A DNA stretch of 34,429 nucleotides, taken from contig JAWLCV010000045.1 of assembly GCA_041686955.1 (NCBI GenBank), forward strand, positions 1 to 34,429. The letters are read 5' to 3'. This DNA comes from UBA7803 sp041686955 (GTDB taxonomy: Bacteria > Pseudomonadota > Gammaproteobacteria > Pseudomonadales > Azotimanducaceae). This document shows positions 24,600 to 32,217 of the stretch, in pieces; within the stretch, counting starts at the first letter, position 1, and each line of letters starts with the position of its first letter. The translations under genes and the position numbers were made by a program. Under the pieces are notes generated by a model. It saw only the letters and a program-made list of their open reading frames with translations, was not told the DNA's origin and did no database searches.

Positions 24600-25124
24600 T
24601 CAACCGACGGGGGTCACGTGCACCGCCACCCGCAGGGAATCACCGGGATCGTGGTCCAGCTCGGTGGTGTAGGTTTCGCCGCCGTAACGGTAGGTGACCC
24701 GGTAACCGGCAACGCGCTCTTCCACGTGCTCCTCGTACACGGTGGAGCAGACGTTTTCCGTGACGTAGCGCACGCCCTCGCCGTAGCTCGCCCGGCGGCG
24801 CCCGACGTCGGCGCCGATGCTGCCGCCGAGGATGGCCCCCACCACCGTGCCCACCTGCTTGTTGCGCTTCTTGTGGCCCACGGCGTTGCCCACGGCACCG
24901 CCGATGATGGCGCCGAGAATGGGCGCCGTGGCGGAGCGGGCGCGGGGCTCGTCGTACGCTACGGTTTCCGGCCGGCAGCGCTCCGTCGGCACCGAGTAGC
25001 TGACGGTCTCGTAGAGCGGCTCCGACGCCAGTACCTCGGCGTACTGGTAACGTCCGCCCGCCAGCGCCACGCCGGGCACCAGGGTCGCCACCAGAGCGGT
25101 CGTCGCGATACGTTTGGCCTTCAT
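24600..25124 (-). CDS. Glycine-zipper (2TM / 17-kDa surface-antigen type) envelope protein
   Basis: A 174-residue exported protein. The signal peptide is residues 1-22 (cleavage after VALA). A glycine-zipper region at about 69-108 has two segments, ILGAIIGGAVGNAVG and VGTVVGAILGGSIGADVG, separated by HKKRNKQ, a layout typical of outer-membrane glycine-zipper proteins related to SlyB and the rickettsial 17-kDa antigen. There is no lipobox cysteine, but Cys50 and Cys126 could form a disulfide. The C-terminal part (YRVTYRYGGETYTTELDHDPGD) is a beta-rich tail often seen in this family. The start at 25124 is fixed by an ideal GGAGGTGAGC before ATG, and that site is inside a predicted hairpin. SlyB is PhoP-regulated in enterics, so its position beside a PhoPQ-like pair is suggestive. 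Confidence 0.88.
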   Translation of the reverse strand: MKAKRIATTALVATLVPGVALAGGRYQYAEVLASEPLYETVSYSVPTERCRPETVAYDEPRARSATAPILGAIIGGAVGNAVGHKKRNKQVGTVVGAILGGSIGADVGRRRASYGEGVRYVTENVCSTVYEEHVEERVAGYRVTYRYGGETYTTELDHDPGDSLRVAVHVTPVG

Positions 25125-25129
25125 GCTCA

Positions 25130-25156
25130 CCTCCACGAATCTCGTTGTTGTGGAGG
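25130..25156 (-). promoter_or_regulatory. Hairpin that sequesters the Shine-Dalgarno of the glycine-zipper gene
   Basis: In the minus-strand transcript CCUCCAC (25156-25150) can pair perfectly with GUGGAGG (25136-25130), which contains the ribosome-binding GGAGG. The loop is 13 nucleotides. The start codon lies just outside the stem at 25124-25122. Such a structure could lower translation until melted or bound. Confidence 0.5.
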
Positions 25157-25207
25157 CATTTTCTTGTGAAGACACTGAACGGACTCTGAATGCCGGCGCC
25201 GCGGGGG

Positions 25208-26215
25208 TCAGGGATTCACGCGCACCTCGGCCACGCGGTGATCCGGGTCCAGGCGCACAACCAGCCGCGCGCGGCCCGGCGCGCTGGCGAGCATGGCACG
25301 GGTGATGCGCTCGTAGTGGGCGACGAAGCGACGCAGCGCCTGCGGGTTCATCCGCCGCCCCGGCGCCAGCCCGAGTTCCTGCTCGGCGCGCCAGCGCGCC
25401 ACCGCGGCGAGATCGGGGACCTCGAGGAACGCGAGACTCCCGAGTCGTGCCCAGAGGCGCGCGTAGGGCCCGGCCAGGGCATCGTTGACGTAGCGCCGCC
25501 AGACGCCGTCCGGGTCCTCCCGGGCTTCCAGCTCGTTGACGGCGACACCGAGCGCCTCGGGCGCCTCGGGGTCGGCCCCGACGCACCAGCCCTCCAGCAC
25601 GAGCACGTCCAGGGGCGCCGTCAGCCGCCGCCAGCGCTCCGGCGGCAGACGTTCGTCCGTCCCCTTGTCGAAGACCGGGAGGAGCACCGGACCGCTGCCG
25701 CCGAGGGCCTCGATGCTGCGCTCCAGCAAGGCGACGTCGTGGGTACCGGGCACGCCCCGGGTCGCCAGCAGCGGGTGCACCCGCTCCGCCAGGGCCGCGC
25801 GCTCCCGCTGCGGCAGGTAGAAATCGTCGATGGAGCAGGCCGCTGCGCGGGCGCCGGCGGCGACCAGCGCCGCTTCGAGGAGCCGTGCCAGGGTGGTCTT
25901 GCCCGCCCCCTGACCGCCGGAGAGCCCGAGCACGAACGGCGGCCGGACGGCGTCCCAGGGCCCGGGCGCCGCGCCGGCGTTGGCGCCGGCGCCGGCGCCG
26001 GGCATCAGTCCGCGCGCCAGACCGGCGGCCAGCACCCGCCAGTCCGCGGGAGGCGGCGGCTCCCCGGGCGGTGCCAGCGCCCGATACAGGCGCCGGGCTT
26101 CGGCGTCGTCTGCCGGCAAGCCGAGGATTTCGAGCAGGGCCGAAAGCCCGAGCCCCGCGCCGCCTTCTCCGCCACCTCGCGCTGTTCGCGTCACTCCAGG
26201 GCCTCGTCCCAGCAA
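25208..26215 (-). CDS. P-loop kinase, D-glycerate 3-kinase-like
   Basis: About 335 residues. The Walker A motif is LSGGQGAGKTTL (about residues 98-109). The family-typical segments are CSIDDFYLPQ, RGVPGTHDVALL, FDKGTDERLPPERW and VLEGWCVGA, as in plant-type D-glycerate 3-kinase and the related yeast kinase-like protein. These enzymes phosphorylate glycerate to 3-phosphoglycerate, but the family also has members without known substrate. The start is uncertain: a TTG at 26215 gives the longest form, and a GTG at 26194 is another choice; neither has a good ribosome site. Residues 70-85 are a low-complexity Gly/Ala linker encoded by repeated GGCGCC. It is divergent from the M16 peptidase gene. 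The tail of the protein (VVRLDPDHRVAEVRV) is intact. Confidence 0.82.
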   Translation of the reverse strand: MLGRGPGVTRTARGGGEGGAGLGLSALLEILGLPADDAEARRLYRALAPPGEPPPPADWRVLAAGLARGLMPGAGAGANAGAAPGPWDAVRPPFVLGLSGGQGAGKTTLARLLEAALVAAGARAAACSIDDFYLPQRERAALAERVHPLLATRGVPGTHDVALLERSIEALGGSGPVLLPVFDKGTDERLPPERWRRLTAPLDVLVLEGWCVGADPEAPEALGVAVNELEAREDPDGVWRRYVNDALAGPYARLWARLGSLAFLEVPDLAAVARWRAEQELGLAPGRRMNPQALRRFVAHYERITRAMLASAPGRARLVVRLDPDHRVAEVRVNP

Positions 26216-26233
26216 CCGCGCCTCCCGGGGCAG

Positions 26234-26239
26234 TATAAT
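26234..26239 (+). promoter_or_regulatory. Perfect -10 hexamer (TATAAT) upstream of the M16 peptidase gene
   Basis: TATAAT stands out in this very GC-rich sequence and lies 54 bases before the GTG start of the peptidase. No convincing -35 hexamer is seen 16-18 bases upstream, so an activator may be needed. On the other strand the same bases give TATACT, which could serve the divergent kinase gene. Confidence 0.5.
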
Positions 26240-26266
26240 CCACGCCCCGCCTCGCCCCTGGCGTGG
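26240..26266. promoter_or_regulatory. 7-bp inverted repeat at the presumed transcription start of the M16 gene
   Basis: CCACGCC (26240-26246) and GGCGTGG (26260-26266) form a perfect inverted repeat with a 13-base spacer. It begins directly after TATAAT and overlaps the expected +1. This fits a repressor operator or a 5' leader hairpin. Confidence 0.35.
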
Positions 26267-26292
26267 GCGCCCGCGATGATGAGGAGCTGATC

Positions 26293-29157
26293 GTGAGACA
26301 TCTGCGAAACCTGCTGTTCGGTTTGGTCGGCCTGGCGCTCGCCGGTTGTGCGGGCGTGGTGCCGCCGCCGGCAGAGACGCAGGAACCGGCTCCGCACGAC
26401 GCCCCCAGCGCCGCCCGGGCGCCGGAAGCGCCCCCGGCGCCCGCCGTGGCGGTGCTGAAGAGCCCCAACGATCACCGGGATTACCGCTACTTCACCCTGC
26501 CGAACGGTCTGGACGTGCTGCTGGTCTCCGATCCGGCCACGGACAAGGCCGCCGCGTCCCTGGTGGTGTTCCGCGGCAGCTATCACGAGCCCGCGGAGTA
26601 TCCGGGCCTCGCGCACTTTCTCGAGCACATGCTGTTTATCGGCACGGCCAAGTATCCCGAGGTGGACGCCTACCAGGAGTTCGTCTCCCGCCATGGCGGC
26701 TCGTCGAACGCCTACACCGCCGGCGATCACACCAACTACTTCTTCGACATTCAGCCCGAGCAGTTCCGGCCGGCCATGGACCGGTTCGCCCAGTTCTTCA
26801 TCAGTCCGCTGTTCGAGGCCGACTACGTGGATCGGGAGAAGAACGCGGTGCACTCCGAGTATCAGCTTCAGCTCAAGGACGACGGCTGGCGCGGCGCCGC
26901 CGTGGTGAGCCAGGTCATGAACCCGGCCCACCCCGAGTCGCGGTTCAACATCGGCAGCCTGGAGACCCTGGACGACGGCGTGCGCGAGGCGCTGATCGAC
27001 TTCTTCGAGAACAACTACTCCGCCGATCAGATGGTGCTGGTGGCGCTGTCCAACGAGCCCCTGGACTCCATGGCCGGATGGGTGGCGCCCATGTTCGGCG
27101 CCATCGAGAACCGCAACCTCGGCCCCGCCCCCATCGCCGAGCCCCTGTTCCGGGACGCCGACCTGCCCGCTGTGGTGCGCTACCGCACGGTGAAGGACGG
27201 CTATAAGGCGGTGTACAACTTCCCGGTGCCCGGGGTCGAGCGCCACTACCGGCAGAAGCCGGCCGAGTACGTGGCCAACCTGCTCGGCCACGAAGGTCAG
27301 GGCAGCCTGTACCAGCGGCTGCAGCGGGAAGGCTGGATCGTTTCCCTGTCCGCGGGCACCGGCACCTTCGACCGTGGCAACAGCCTGCTGGTGGTGGAGC
27401 TGCAGCTCACCGACAGCGGCTATCGGAACCTGGATAAGATCACCGACGCCCTGTTCGACTACGTGGCGCTCCTGCGCGAGAACGGCCCGGAGGCGTGGCG
27501 TTTCGAGGAACAGGCCCGGATGGCCGAGCTCGGCTTCCGGTTCCAGGAGCAGTCGTCCGCCACCGGCTTCGTCTATCAGGTCGCTCCGCGCTTCAAGGAC
27601 TATCCGCCGGAGCACGTGCTCGCCGCGCCCTACCTGATGACGGACTTCGACCCGGCGCTGATCCAGCGCTACGTCTCGGCGCTCACGCCGGACAACCTGG
27701 TGATGGAGGTGGCCGGACCCGACGTGCCGGCGGACCGCACCGAGCGCTGGTTCGAGGTGCCTTACAGCGTGCTGAACCAGCCTCCGCCGCGGGCGGATCT
27801 CGGTGCGGACGGCCTGTCGCTGCCGCCGCCCAACCCTTACCTCCCGGAGAACCTGGAGGTGCTGCCGGACGAGCCGGAGCCGCCGGAGCTGGCCGTGGCC
27901 CGGCCCGGGCTCACCCTGTGGTCGGACCGGGACACCGAGTTCGACACGCCGCGGGCCAACCTGTACCTCTCTCTGGCGTTGCCCGAGGGCATCCGCAGCC
28001 CCGCCGACCTGGCCATGGCCAGCCTCTACGAGCGCATCGTCGAGGACGCCCTGTCGGAGGCGGTCTATCCCGCCTACCTGGCCGGGCTCAGCTACGACCT
28101 GGCCGTGAGCGGCTACGGCTTCGAGATCACCATCGCCGGCTACAGCGACAAGCAGCTCACCCTGCTGGACACCGTGCTGGACGGGCTCACCGGCGCCGTC
28201 ATCGATCCCGCCCGCTTCGCCGTGATGCGCGACGAGCTCATGCGCGACTGGCGCAACTACCGGGACGAGCGCCCGTACGCTCAGGCGTACGGCGCCCTTG
28301 GGTACCTGCTGATGTCGAGCCGGTGGCCGCCGGAGATGCTGATGGAAGCCCTGGCGGAGGTCAGCCCGGCGGAACTGGAAGCCTGGCGCGCCGAGCGGGC
28401 CGCCAAGTTTCACGTGCTCGGCCTGAATCACGGCAACGTGCCCGTGGAGTCGGCCTGGGCGCTGGCCTCCACCCTGCAGGAAGCTCTCGCCCTGGGAGCG
28501 TTCCGCCGCGAGGCCCCCGAGGTGGTCGAGGTCACCCACGCACGCCGCTACCAGCTCGACGTGGACCATCAGGACGCGGCCATGGTGCTGTACCTGCAGG
28601 ACCCGGACAGCTCCGTGGAGAGCCGGGCCACCAGCGCCCTCGCCGCGAGCCTCATGCGCCAGGCCTACTTCACGAGTCTGCGCACGGAGCAACAGCTCGG
28701 CTACGTGGTGGCGCTGGCGAACCAGACGCTGCGCGACCGCGCGGGCCTCGCCTTCATCGTGCAGTCGCCGGTGGCCTCCGCCGCGGCGCTCGAGCAAGCC
28801 ACCCAGGCCTTTCTGCAACAACAGCTCGACATCCTTGCCGGCATGCCCGACGAAGCGTTCGAAAGCTACGAGCAGGGGCTCATCACCCGCCTCACCGAGC
28901 GGGACAAGAACCTGCACGAGCGCGGCGAACGGTTGTGGTCCAACCTGGATCTCGGTGTCACCACCTTCGACCTGCGCCAGCAGATCGCCCGGGCGGTCGC
29001 CGGGCTTTCCAAGTCAGACATGTTGGATTTCCTCACTCGTACCGCCGCCCGCTTCGAGACGGACCGGCTGCTGGTGTACAGCAAGGGCCGGTTCGACGAG
29101 GCGCCGACTCAGGGCGAGCCGCTGGTGAACGTCCAGGAGTTCAAGATCGCCCGGTGA
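26293..29157 (+). CDS. M16 (pitrilysin/insulinase-family) zinc metallopeptidase, predicted lipoprotein
   Basis: A 954-residue M16 peptidase of pitrilysin size. The inverted zinc motif is HFLEH (His108, Glu111, His112), and the third ligand Glu189 is in REKNAVHSEY. The second, inactive half carries RTEQQLGYVV, the substrate-binding signature near the C-terminus. It cleaves small peptides in the periplasm. The N-terminus has a lipobox LALAGC (Cys19) followed by a Pro/Ala-rich linker (residues 21-55), so unlike soluble pitrilysin it is probably anchored to a membrane. The start is GTG at 26293 because AGGAG (26282-26286) is ideally spaced; frames from 26263 lack a site. A TATAAT box and inverted repeat lie upstream. 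It converges on the small gene at 29181 with no terminator seen. Confidence 0.93.
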   Translation: MRHLRNLLFGLVGLALAGCAGVVPPPAETQEPAPHDAPSAARAPEAPPAPAVAVLKSPNDHRDYRYFTLPNGLDVLLVSDPATDKAAASLVVFRGSYHEPAEYPGLAHFLEHMLFIGTAKYPEVDAYQEFVSRHGGSSNAYTAGDHTNYFFDIQPEQFRPAMDRFAQFFISPLFEADYVDREKNAVHSEYQLQLKDDGWRGAAVVSQVMNPAHPESRFNIGSLETLDDGVREALIDFFENNYSADQMVLVALSNEPLDSMAGWVAPMFGAIENRNLGPAPIAEPLFRDADLPAVVRYRTVKDGYKAVYNFPVPGVERHYRQKPAEYVANLLGHEGQGSLYQRLQREGWIVSLSAGTGTFDRGNSLLVVELQLTDSGYRNLDKITDALFDYVALLRENGPEAWRFEEQARMAELGFRFQEQSSATGFVYQVAPRFKDYPPEHVLAAPYLMTDFDPALIQRYVSALTPDNLVMEVAGPDVPADRTERWFEVPYSVLNQPPPRADLGADGLSLPPPNPYLPENLEVLPDEPEPPELAVARPGLTLWSDRDTEFDTPRANLYLSLALPEGIRSPADLAMASLYERIVEDALSEAVYPAYLAGLSYDLAVSGYGFEITIAGYSDKQLTLLDTVLDGLTGAVIDPARFAVMRDELMRDWRNYRDERPYAQAYGALGYLLMSSRWPPEMLMEALAEVSPAELEAWRAERAAKFHVLGLNHGNVPVESAWALASTLQEALALGAFRREAPEVVEVTHARRYQLDVDHQDAAMVLYLQDPDSSVESRATSALAASLMRQAYFTSLRTEQQLGYVVALANQTLRDRAGLAFIVQSPVASAAALEQATQAFLQQQLDILAGMPDEAFESYEQGLITRLTERDKNLHERGERLWSNLDLGVTTFDLRQQIARAVAGLSKSDMLDFLTRTAARFETDRLLVYSKGRFDEAPTQGEPLVNVQEFKIAR

Positions 29158-29180
29158 TGCCGGCGCGCTGCGGCCACGGT

Positions 29181-29429
29181 TCAGCGGCTCGCGTCGGCGA
29201 GCGCCGCGAGCTCCTCGGCAATCAGGGCGTCACGGTCGACGATGGGGCTGGCCAGTTGCCGGCCGGCGCGGCGGTACCAGTAGCCGGCGTTGTCCAAGTC
29301 GCCCTCCATCAGGTGAACGATGCCGTGGGCCCAGCACGCGAGCGGGGAGGAATCTTCCTGAACGATGCGGTGCGCCGCCTGCCAGTCGCCGCGCTGGAGA
29401 TGGCCTATGGCCTCGGTGAGACGGTCCAT
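29181..29429 (-). CDS. Small TPR-like hypothetical protein downstream of dinG
   Basis: An 82-residue acidic, helical protein with no signal or membrane segment. The pattern LTEAIGHLQRGDWQAAHRIVQED followed by HGIVHLMEGDLDNAGYWYRRAG looks like two TPR-type helical hairpins, a scaffold for protein contacts. It starts 5 bases after the dinG stop on the same strand, so it is probably translated from the dinG transcript. I recognise no specific family. Its conserved-looking pattern (GD, AxxIV, CWAHGIVHLMEGD) and normal codon pattern argue for a real gene, not a chance frame. Confidence 0.7.
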   Translation of the reverse strand: MDRLTEAIGHLQRGDWQAAHRIVQEDSSPLACWAHGIVHLMEGDLDNAGYWYRRAGRQLASPIVDRDALIAEELAALADASR

Positions 29430-29434
29430 GGCCG

Positions 29435-31525
29435 CTACGCTAGCAGGCGCTCGCGGGGTTTTCCACGGCCCGGCAGCTCCAGCCGGAACGGCGGCAGCGA
29501 CTCGAGCAGGGCCCGGCCGTAGCGCTGGGTGACGATGCGCTTGTCGAGCAGCGTGATTCGGCCGTAGTCGCCTTCGTGGCGGATCAGCCGGCCGCAGGCC
29601 TGAACCAGGCGCAGGGCCGCATCCGGCACGCTGATCTCGAAGAACGGATTCTTGCCCTGGGCCTCGGCCCACTCCGCCATGGCCTGGTCTACCGGATCTT
29701 CCGGCACCGCGAACGGCAGCTTCACGATCACCACGTGGCGGCAGTAGTCGTCGGGCAGATCCAGGCCTTCCGCGAAGCTCGCGAGCCCCACCAGGATGCT
29801 CCGCTCGCCCGCGTCCACGGCGGCGCGGTGGCTCTCCAGCAGCGCTTGCTTCGACGCGTCCCCCTGCACCTTGAGGCCGGCAGTGAAGTCTGGCGGCAGG
29901 AGCCGCCGCACCTCGTTGAGCTGCCGCCACGAGGTGAACAGCACCAGGGCACTGCGGTCCTCCCCCACCAGCCCCGGCAGCAGCTCCGCCACCTCCTGGC
30001 TGTGGGCCTGAAAATCCCGCGGATCCGAGCGCATGGCGGGCACGGCGAAGGTGGCGATGCTGGGGTAGTCGAAGGGGCTCGGCAGGTACAGGGCGGGCAC
30101 GTCGTCCTGCAGCCCGGCTCGCTCGAAGAACCGCTGGAACGTGCCGAGCGCGGTGAGGGTGGCGGAGGTGCACACGGCGGCGAAGCAGCGCTGCCACAGA
30201 TGCTCGCGCAGCAGCCGGCCCGGCTCGATGGGCGCGCTGACCAGCTCCACGTCGTGCTCGGTGCGGTTGGCCCAGCGGGCGTAGACGCCTTCCCCGCCGC
30301 CGCCGTAATCGGCGAGCAACGCGAGCACCCCGAGAGCACGGGTCTGGTGCTGACCGAGCACGGGCAGCCAGTCCTCCGCCTCGTGGGCGTTCGGCCAGTG
30401 GAGCTCGCCGGCGAAGACGTCCTGCAGCAGGCGGTACGACTCTTCCAGGTCGCCGCTCACCGCCCGCATCTCGGGCATGACCTCCCGGGCCAGCTCGGCC
30501 AGCTCCGCGGGCACCTCCCCCAGCGGGAATCGATGCATCTCCAGGGTTTCGTCCCGCGCCACGTAGCTGAGATTCTGCGCCGCCTCCAGCAGGGCCCTGA
30601 GCCCCTGCTGCGCCTGCCCCGCCTTGTCCGTCAGCCGGGTGGCCAGCGCCACCAGCGCATCGGGGCGGGCGAAGCGCTGGGTGAGGGTGCCGAGCACGGA
30701 GGAGAGACCTTCCACCCAGACGGCCGTGGCCGAGAGCCGGGCGGACGCCGCGAAGTGCTGCTGGGTCTTGTCCGGGAGATGGTGCGCTTCGTCCAGCACG
30801 TACACGCAGTCCTCGGGCTCCGGCAGCACGGCGCCGCCGCCCAGCGACAGGTCGGCGAGCACCAGGTCGTGATTGGCCACCACCACGTCCACGTTCTCGA
30901 GCTCCGCCCGGGCCTTGAAGAAGGGGCACTGGCGAAAGAAGCTGCAGCGGGCGTTGGTGCAGCCGCGGTGGTCGGTGGTCACCTGACGCCACGTCCGCTC
31001 GTCGACGCCGTCGCCCCAGCCGTCGATCTCGCCGTTCCAGCGCCGCTCGGCGAAAGCCTGGAGCATGGACTGGTACAGGACGGTGGCGTCCTCGGAGAAG
31101 CTCTCGAACAGCGGTATCTCCTGCTGACCGTCGTAGCGCAACCGGTCGTCGAGACGCTTCAGGCACACGTAACGGCCCCGGCCCTTGGCCAGCGCGAAGT
31201 CGAACTCGATACCGCTGTGACGCTTCAGGTCCGGGAGGTCGCGCAGCACCACCTGCTCCTGGAGGGCCACGGTGGCCGTGCTGATGACCACGGTCTTGCC
31301 CAGGCTCCTGGCGATGGGAATCGCCGGCAGGCAGTAGCCCGCGGTCTTGCCGGTGCCGGTACCCGCCTCCACCACCACGATGCGGGGCGCGTCGCCGGTG
31401 AGGGTGCGGGCCACCTGGGCGATCATCTCCCGCTGCCCGCGGCGGGCGCGGAAACCCCGTGCATCCAGCCAGGCGCGGTAGCCCTGCTGGATCTCGTCCT
31501 TCAGCGAATCGTCGAGCGCGGTCAT
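29435..31525 (-). CDS. dinG: ATP-dependent DNA helicase DinG/YoaA family
   Basis: A 696-residue superfamily-2, XPD-like helicase with 5'-3' polarity expected from the family. Walker A is AGTGTGKTAGY (residues 54-64) and the DEAH box is VLDEAHHL (Asp245-His248). Four cysteines between them (Cys121, 189, 194 and 200; CTNARCSFFRQC) form the expected iron-sulfur cluster site. Helicase C-terminal motifs appear in AVCTSATLTALGTF, LVLFTSWRQLNEV and LVQACGRLIRHEGDYG. It unwinds R-loops and other blocked DNA structures in relatives. The sequence fits full-length DinG over YoaA by the Cys spacing and size, but the two are close. An 88-base gap separates it from the lipoprotein gene. I see no LexA box (CTGT-N8-ACAG) there. 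Confidence 0.93.
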   Translation of the reverse strand: MTALDDSLKDEIQQGYRAWLDARGFRARRGQREMIAQVARTLTGDAPRIVVVEAGTGTGKTAGYCLPAIPIARSLGKTVVISTATVALQEQVVLRDLPDLKRHSGIEFDFALAKGRGRYVCLKRLDDRLRYDGQQEIPLFESFSEDATVLYQSMLQAFAERRWNGEIDGWGDGVDERTWRQVTTDHRGCTNARCSFFRQCPFFKARAELENVDVVVANHDLVLADLSLGGGAVLPEPEDCVYVLDEAHHLPDKTQQHFAASARLSATAVWVEGLSSVLGTLTQRFARPDALVALATRLTDKAGQAQQGLRALLEAAQNLSYVARDETLEMHRFPLGEVPAELAELAREVMPEMRAVSGDLEESYRLLQDVFAGELHWPNAHEAEDWLPVLGQHQTRALGVLALLADYGGGGEGVYARWANRTEHDVELVSAPIEPGRLLREHLWQRCFAAVCTSATLTALGTFQRFFERAGLQDDVPALYLPSPFDYPSIATFAVPAMRSDPRDFQAHSQEVAELLPGLVGEDRSALVLFTSWRQLNEVRRLLPPDFTAGLKVQGDASKQALLESHRAAVDAGERSILVGLASFAEGLDLPDDYCRHVVIVKLPFAVPEDPVDQAMAEWAEAQGKNPFFEISVPDAALRLVQACGRLIRHEGDYGRITLLDKRIVTQRYGRALLESLPPFRLELPGRGKPRERLLA

Positions 31526-31613
31526 GACGCCAGCTTAACCCGCTCGTGCCGCGCGGGCACCGTCACCATGGCGCCGCCGCCTGGCGGACATCGCCCGCAG
31601 ACCCCGGGGGGCG

Positions 31614-32213
31614 TCAGAACAGCCAACGCCAGAACCCGCCGCCGAGGTCGTCCTCGCAACCCGCGAGCTGGGCCCGGTAGCGGCCGGCCCGCTCCGCCAC
31701 CCGGCGCGCGTAGTCGCGCACCTGCGGCTTGCCGCGCCAGGAGCCGCGGCGGTAGCCCGTGGGGCCTTCGTGATAGGCGATGTAGAGGTGGTAGGCGTCG
31801 TCCTTGGCGATGCCGAGCTGACGGGCGCTGCGGTGGTTGTACCAGCCCACGAAGTCGATGGCGTCGGCGAAGTCGTCGCGGTCCGCGAAGCGCCGGCGGG
31901 TGGCGCGGCGGTAATCCTTCCAGGCCTCGTCGGTGGCCTGGGCGTAGCCGTAGGCGCTCGACGTGCGCCACGGGATCACCCACAGCAGCCGGCCCCGGGG
32001 CGGCCGCGCGTCGGCCACGTAGCTGGATTCCTTGTGCACGAACGCCATGGCCACGTGGATCGGCACCCCCCAGCTCTGTTGCGCCGCCCGGGCGCCCCGG
32101 TACCAGCTCGGCCGCTCCTGGAACACGGCGCACAGATCCCCCGGCGCGCGCGGCGGCGCGCTGCTGCAGCCGGCGAGGGCGAAGAGCAGCCCGATGACGC
32201 ACCCGCGAATCAT
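31614..32213 (-). CDS. Lytic-transglycosylase-like (SLT) lipoprotein
   Basis: A 199-residue lipoprotein. The signal ends in FALAGC (Cys16). The SLT-type fold includes a candidate catalytic Glu62 in FVHKESSYVADARPP, then SSAYGYAQATDEAWKDY, FVGWYNHRSA and YIAYHEGPTGYRRGSW. These match the order ES, GxxQ, and AYHEGP of lysozyme-like transglycosylases. It probably cleaves or binds peptidoglycan in the periplasm, held at a membrane. I chose ATG at 32213, 4 bases after the ligA stop, because it gives a compact lipoprotein signal; an ATG at 32231 inside ligA would add 6 residues. It lies between ligA and dinG on the same strand. Confidence 0.85.
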   Translation of the reverse strand: MIRGCVIGLLFALAGCSSAPPRAPGDLCAVFQERPSWYRGARAAQQSWGVPIHVAMAFVHKESSYVADARPPRGRLLWVIPWRTSSAYGYAQATDEAWKDYRRATRRRFADRDDFADAIDFVGWYNHRSARQLGIAKDDAYHLYIAYHEGPTGYRRGSWRGKPQVRDYARRVAERAGRYRAQLAGCEDDLGGGFWRWLF

Positions 32214-32217
32214 CCGC

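Noticed and set aside
24600..26468. A 622-residue minus-strand frame that ends in the glycine-zipper protein
   Set aside because: Only the last 174 residues are real. The earlier part runs out of frame through the kinase gene, and the true start has an ideal Shine-Dalgarno at 25,130-25,134.
26191..28917. A 908-residue open frame on the minus strand
   Set aside because: It is the shadow of the M16 peptidase gene; composition and lack of motifs argue against it.
31526..31613. A LexA box before dinG
   Set aside because: No CTGT-N8-ACAG-like sequence is present in the 88-base gap. Some GC palindromes are there but none is convincing as an operator or terminator.
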